Translations under genes and position numbers: made by a program
DNA from: Sycobia sp. Sy_11
Lineage: Eukaryota; Arthropoda; Insecta; Hymenoptera; Epichrysomallidae
Direction: 5' to 3'
Assembly (NCBI GenBank): GCA_018907035.1
Contig: JACCIC010000019.1
Coordinates: 835,001 to 899,000 of the forward strand
DNA length: 64,000 nucleotides
The notes under the pieces: model-generated
What the model was told of the DNA's origin: nothing
Database searches by the model: none
The model's input: only the letters and a program-made list of their open reading frames with translations
Shown: positions 58,334 to 64,000 of the stretch, one piece after another
Position numbering within the stretch: position 1 is the stretch's first letter
Layout of the letters: each line of letters opens with the position of its first letter

Positions 58334-59238
58334 CTGCGCGCGGAACCGACAAAAATCTCGATAATGAATTACAGCTATATGCAGGCACAGAAAGGTATTC
58401 AACGATTTTTCTGTTTACTGCTTCTTTTTTCATTGGCAGCTTATACCTAACGATTACATATTGTAACGTATGTAATGTAATTTAACGTAATCATCGTGTA
58501 GTTTCTTTAGATTTCTTAAATCGTGGCGTGGCATTGGTACCGCTGTCATACATCATGTCGCCAAAATTATATTTCAAAAAGAGGGATAAATACTCATTCT
58601 AATTTCTGATGGTAGTCTTATCGATAATATAGGAACGATGACGATGATCTTGATATTGATCAGCTAATGAAACATTTTGACGCACGCTCGCGCTCGCGCG
58701 CTTGAACCTGTCGGAGCAGCCGAATTAACTGCGATTTCACGGAACATTAGCCAAACCCGCCAGCTTTTGAAGCTGGCAACAATAATAATAATGATATTGT
58801 AGTAACGATAGCACGGACTCGCAACGAGTGCAATAGTTTTCCCGATAATACTTCATGTACCTATTATCGTGCTATTTTGAATTACGCGCCGGTCGAGCTT
58901 TCGAACAGCGTCTGACGGACCGCCCGTACGGCAGACAGTTCGCTTCCGGAAGCACGCGTTTCCTGTTGCCCGTGAAACATCTCCTCGAAATTACGCTTCC
59001 CGCTCGATTTTAACGAGGCGGCGACAATTCTTAAGCCATTTTTTTATATACTTACCACCAATACAAATCCCATTTCCGATCGTTGTCCGGTAAGAGTTAA
59101 TGGTAAACCGGGTTAAATTTCTGATTATTCAAGAGGCTCGTTCTCGAAATCTTTGCCGCTAAATAGAGGTTAAAATTTTCACGGCGAGTTTCGTGAAGAA
59201 ATTTCGGTTTCACTGATATTGCCGTTCAGCGATATGGC

Positions 59239-59240
<2 letters not shown>
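58334..59240. other. Repeat-poor unique block
   Basis: No long arrays from 58440 to 59240. It contains an 8-bp inverted pair ATAGCACG / CGTGCTAT about 58808-58877 and a minus-strand donor-like GTAAGTAT at 59050-59057 without an acceptor. Possible regulatory island. Confidence 0.45.
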
Positions 59241-59281
<41 letters not shown>

Positions 59282-60321
59282 GTGAGTGAGAGAGAAAGAG
59301 AGAGTTAAAAAACGGGGAGGGGCGACGATATTAATAATTCTAATCTCGCGATGGGCTCAACATACACTGCCGTGCATAATACAATTGACAACGAAGTCGG
59401 GCAATACAATCGCGGCACCAAGAGCGACGACGGGAATAATTGTTGCGCAACGCGGGCCGACCGGAGAGATTCGTCGCCAGGGCGCTGCGAGCAGCCGTGT
59501 GCGCGCGCGCGCGCGAAGCTACACGCGCAATATCGTAACGAACCGCTGGCCGAGCGACGTCGCGGCTTTTTACGATTTTCATTGTCTCCGAGCGATGGTA
59601 TACGAGTTTCATACGAGTGTGTGATGACGCTTTGATAAAATTACTCTTTCAATATATAAGAAACAAAAAAAAAAAACAACAAAAAAAAAATCACCAATCG
59701 CTTCTTATCCTACTCTCCTGTATGATGGTCGAGACTCGCATTATCCCTCCTCCACCCCCCCCCCCAATCCCATCAGCGTATCCGAGGATCTCTTCCTAAT
59801 CCAAAGCTTCGATTCGACTTAAAGAGCCCGTATGTTTAAGCGAGCGAACGACAATCGGCACGGCGACCGAGAGAGCGATATATAATCGACGGGACGAGCA
59901 ATAGAAACGCGCAACGTTACATTAACAACAGACCGCGATCCCGGCGTCGGCTAATCGAATTAGTATACGATCGGCCAATTAGCCGACAGGGGGAGGGGGC
60001 GAGGTAGAGCCTGTAGGAGGGGGGCAGATATAACGAGATGCCCGCCCCGGCGTCGCCGAGGGAAAGAAAGGCGCCGGGCTCGCGGCCCCGACGAGGGGCG
60101 TTCGGTGGTCGGGGGGGGGGGGGTTAGCGGGTCCGCAGTCGCGCGCACTACACACACGAGCAACTGCGCATAAATTATCCAACCTCGTTGCCGGCACGGT
60201 AGCGGCGCAAATGCCGGGAGTGCGAGGGGGCGGGGGGGATTCAAACGGAAAAAAAAGGAAGGGGGAAGGAAAAAGCCGGGGGGGGCTGTAGGCTCGGTTT
60301 TCGAGCGATCGCGGAGACTGG

Positions 60322-60361
<40 letters not shown>
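59241..60361. repeat. Two (GA)n microsatellites flanking a mixed block
   Basis: GA arrays at 59241-59279 (with GAGT variants after it) and 60325-60361. Between them are A-rich runs (59665-59690), a C-homopolymer (59756-59765) and a G-rich block with a G12 run (60110-60123). Confidence 0.85.
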
Positions 60362-60363
<2 letters not shown>

Positions 60364-61485
60364 TGTGTGCGTGACGGAGTGATAGAGCCACGGGGCCGAG
60401 GGAAACTTTTCTATACTTGTAAGTAAAACCTCGCGTGGGCTATCGGTCGGAGGCATCGAGTAGCCGTTGAGTAAAACTTCGCGGGCACCTTATGGGCTGC
60501 CACGCTCCCGCGCCCGCGAATTCCTACCTGTGTTGTATATGTATATATATATATATATATATAATGTGTGTGTGTAAACCGCACATTTTCTGCTCCATTA
60601 AAGACGCGCGAGCTCCGCTACCGTTGCAGCAGGCCGGCGCGCTACGTACGCCCCGGAGTGCAACGAACCCGGTCGGCGACCTCGGGTGCGAGGCAATTCG
60701 TACAATACGCATGTTTAATGCACGTGTCAATGGGACCCCAGGAATTTGCATTCGCGGGAATGCGTTGTGCGTATGTATGCACGCGCCTATGCGTATAAGA
60801 AGATTATACATTCTATTATTATTATTATTAGTATTATTATATAAAGAATCGTGCACCTTCGTAATGATATCAAATACGATCAATGACTGGGTGTGGGTAT
60901 TTTTGGCCCTAGTCTGTCTTTAATTTTTGTTTTTTTTTTGTGCTTTCTTGTAAAAATAAATAAACGTTTTTAATTCTTAATTGATGAGTATGAACCAAAA
61001 AAGACCGACGTGAGAATACGACTTTCATTCTTACGTTTTCCTCATTTGTGCGACGGGCTTATATTGTAAAATGCAATTGTCCTGAATGTTTGTCAGACAG
61101 TTTTGAACTTCCACCAATTGGATGCAGGAAACTAAATTTATCACGTTCATACTTATCTAGATCTCGTACAATTTTGCGGACCGATAATTCTAAACATTCC
61201 TTTATTCAATTATGAAGCACTCGCTAATGGAGTTTTTATGCGTAGTTTTATAACCTACGCCTAAATTATTATTAATATTTTTTTTTGCATAACTTTTTAA
61301 ATTGTTCAAGTTTAACTTGACTGCTGAGTATATATACACATATATATTCGGCGAATTATTCTAAGTTATTTCTGGTTACAGTGCAATTTTCGCGTTCGTA
61401 CACCTAACTTCGCAGAACTGGTACCACATTGATCTCCCACCTCGCTATCCCGACATTTTGTTATGCCATTTCTCTCTCTCTCCCC

Positions 61486-61525
<40 letters not shown>

Positions 61526-62285
61526 CTCCTCTCTCTCCTCACCCTCCCTCTCACATATAAATTTCAGAGAAAGTCAAATCGATCCTTCGCCCTCTTTTAT
61601 CACGTCCAAACGACGCTGCCCCGGACCAGTTTTGCACGGCAGTCTACAAAATCGAGGCACAGCTCAACTAGCTAGGAAACAAAGTTTATTTTACATAAAA
61701 TGTATATATATAGTATTATATGCATTCATACTCCCTGCGAGACCGAAATTCCGCGAGAGAGGCGTTTAGAAGCGAGCTTGGCGCGAGCGAGTGCAGCTCG
61801 CGATACGAAAATTATCCGATTTCCTTCGAATTCTCATGCTTCTTAAGTGAGATATCGGCGATCATGCGATTCTCGAAAATCGGAATTATCCCTGACTCGC
61901 CGAATTTACTCAATAGTGTTACGCATTATAATATTTGTACAGTAGCAAGTCTTCTATGTGTGCATCGCCATATTATTCACGAGATTGACGGACGGGGTAC
62001 GACATCTATGAATTTTGATATATTTTTACATATAATGTTCATTATTATCATTTTCTTTACCTACGTAAGATTAATCTGCCGCTATAAATTTTTTAGATAG
62101 CATATACTTATTTTATTTGAACTGTTTTGCTGCCATTGAGCATAGATCCCAGACTGGGATCTAAAACATTGGGTGCACGTTATTGTTTTTTGCAATTTTT
62201 GTATCATATTAGACCCACATATAATATAGAGCCATACGTATCATTCTATCCATGTGCCTTTTAATCATTATCGATCGATTATCGA
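60362..62285. other. Mixed stretch without recognisable genes
   Basis: A TA run (60541-60563) and a CpG-rich patch (60610-60720) precede AT-rich sequence. A pyrimidine-rich cluster with (CT)n lies at 61471-61550. No splice-supported exon was found. Confidence 0.45.
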
Positions 62286-63298
62286 CAGAGGGGGAGCGAA
62301 AGAGGGAGAGAGAGAGAGAGAGCGCGCGACAGAACCACTTTCACCTCCCGCTGTCGTGCGATTTTTCCGACCTCGGGGCAATTTTCGCGACGACCGCGCC
62401 GAACAAAGGAAACAAAAATCGGCCGATCGGATCGAACTCGTTTCAAGGGATATACAGATATATACGTCTATGATCGGCCCATTGTTCGCCGGGGCTATGA
62501 ACGGCGTGCGCGAGACGTCGGGCGGCGTCCCATCTACCATGGGAACGCGAATGATTGATTTTCTTTGACAAACCATGCGCCCGGTAAGACCGTGCTGGAT
62601 TTGATCTATATATATAGTAGTATGTATAGTAGTAGCTGCGGGATCGATCGACAAGAAATCAAACTCAAAGATCTATAAGTAGATCCATTATATTATCAAT
62701 TTTTGCGACTGCTCCGAAATTACTGTACTTCTCTATACGATAATGAAGAATTATTGACTCTGCTAGCTGTCCCGACCCGACTGGATCAAATTGTTTTCGA
62801 ATTATATATATATATATAATGAGTTGAGACACAGGACTTTCCCTCCCCCTGTATATGAGAATAAAATGACTAAGCGAATGCGTTTCTATAGGTGAGAGTG
62901 GATGCTCTTCTTTTTTTTATTCTCGTATTCTCAATGTAATGGCTTCCGCACATTCAAAAGAAAGAAAGGACGAGGAAAATGTAAGGCGACAAATAGACAT
63001 CAAATATATGTATATGTATACTTTCGATTACGCGCCCTCGTAGCCGCCCCAGCAGGTCCGCGCCGCCTCGAGCGAGTCTGTTACTAATCTCGCTACGGAG
63101 TGTTATAAATCGCTGGCAACAAAGACCGGTATCCTTTCGAACATGGCTATACATACACACACACGCGCGAGCGCGCGCGCATGCACACACGTGTATGATA
63201 AAGCCCAATAATTTCGCGACATTTTCACGTGCATTGAACTCACTCGGCTTTCCGTGAATGCAACGCACGCGCGCACGCCCACTTTATTTTACGCATCG

Positions 63299-63333
<35 letters not shown>

Positions 63334-64000
63334 TGAGGTAAGTATATATCGTCGGCGAAACCGCGGCGTGGTGGTGGGTCCATTCCCGATCGGCCAATGC
63401 ACGGAGCGGCGCGACAGCGAGAACTGGTAGAAAATCGCCCGCCCCGGCATTAATGGCCTCCGTCGCGCTCGGTCCGCCGCCTCCTTGGCTTTTACTTTGT
63501 CCTCTCGACGATCGTTGTACTTTTCGCGGGCTCGCGGGCAAAAAGGCTGGCGCGGCCGTACGCAATGCCGACGATTTTTATCGCCGGCCGATCTGCGCCG
63601 TCTCGCAGATTGAAATAATAGATCGTGGATCTTAGCGCGGTGAGATCTAATTGTCACGAATTGATCGGAGAGTATTCGGGCGCCGTTGTCGAATCCCGAC
63701 CGTCGGTGCGGAGGAGAGGCGACGGTGTACTCTGTCCCGCCGTTCGACAGCGAAGGGAAAACGGACGCGGTTTAAATTGTCTCTGGTCTGAATTTTTGTT
63801 AAATTCCCAATTTTTAGATTACCGTTCGCGGACTCGTGACGTAATAAAATTCGCATGCCCAGAAATTGGTCGAAAATAAGAAACGTTCATTTCGTTTACT
63901 TATATTGACGACCTCGCACCTCGGGTCTCTTTCATTCAACGTCCTGTATAATGTATCTGTACGTGTCGTTTTACCCCCAAGAGAAATATTAATTACAATA
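62286..64000. other. Mixed stretch to the window end
   Basis: A GA run (62300-62322), TA runs (62803-62818), a CG/CA-rich run (63155-63190), a (CA)n-(TA)n pair (63298-63334) ending in GAG|GTAAGTATA, and a CpG-rich block (63350-63760). That donor-like string is preceded by repeat, not by an exon. No gene is called; any exon beginning past 64000 cannot be seen. Confidence 0.45.

Noticed and set aside
62893..62900. TAG|GTGAGA junction at about 62891
   Set aside because: The upstream 20 bases are not pyrimidine-rich, so it does not qualify as a recursive splice site. The same goes for TAG|GTAAGC at 43298.
63330..63342. GAG|GTAAGTATA donor
   Set aside because: It is preceded by (CA)n-(TA)n repeat rather than an exon; probably fortuitous.
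1..64000. Known conserved insect microRNAs
   Set aside because: I scanned by eye for let-7, bantam, miR-1, miR-8, miR-9, miR-10, miR-124, miR-276, miR-279 and similar mature sequences and saw none. A covariance or precursor search would be needed to be certain.
1..64000. CRISPR array, operon or prokaryotic gene content
   Set aside because: Regular repeats are all dinucleotide or trinucleotide microsatellites; there are no spaced 25-40-bp repeats and no dense coding.

Overview
The window is eukaryotic and most resembles an insect genome, plausibly Hymenoptera such as an ant. The grounds are base composition only: AT-rich stretches alternate sharply with CpG-rich islands that show no CpG loss, there are dozens of long perfect (TA)n, (GA/CT)n and (CA/GT)n arrays, and there are no operons, ribosome binding sites or dense long reading frames. 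No named protein family, tRNA, rRNA, CRISPR array or intact transposase was recognised. The species call is inference.

Most open frames are artefacts: they run through microsatellites (SLSLSL, RERERE, YIYIYI, HTHTHT) or rely on bacterial start codons. What remains is a few candidate exons judged by splice signals. On the + strand these are a 53-codon ATG-initiated piece ending at a GTGAGT donor (3670-3828), a 31-nt microexon behind a very long pyrimidine tract (11703-11733), and a 143-nt open exon behind a T9-C4-AG acceptor (28079-28221). Two zero-length AG|GT junctions with strong pyrimidine tracts (14432/14433 and 55553/55554) look like recursive splice sites, each with a second donor 44-48 nt downstream. 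Together they suggest that much of the window is one or more long introns of a + strand gene. The best minus-strand candidate is 58174-58333.

Layout: 1-3660 has GC-rich islands with CT, GA and TA arrays; 3670-5600 a possible first exon, then AT-rich sequence; 5.7-9.7 kb and 17.1-22 kb dense purine/pyrimidine and TA arrays; 9.7-16.6 kb mostly AT-rich with the microexon and first recursive site; 22.1-31.4 kb mixed, with a candidate exon and, at 30.4-31.15 kb, a degenerate minus-strand protein-coding relic of unknown origin; 31.4-38 kb repeat-dense and CpG-rich with a TATA/initiator candidate at 34.9 kb; 38-42 kb AT-rich with a repeat-poor island; 42-53 kb repeat-dense; 53-64 kb mostly repeat-poor with the second recursive site.

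The most unusual local structure is at 48.2-48.95 kb. Opposed (GT)n and (CA)n arrays lead into a TATA box plus initiator-like element. This is followed 37 nt later by a perfect 27-bp inverted repeat, each arm of which carries a TTACGTAA palindrome fused to a forkhead-type GTAAACA site, and then by a second compact hairpin. It could be a small hairpin-RNA unit, a paired enhancer element or a miniature inverted-repeat element; the sequence alone does not decide.
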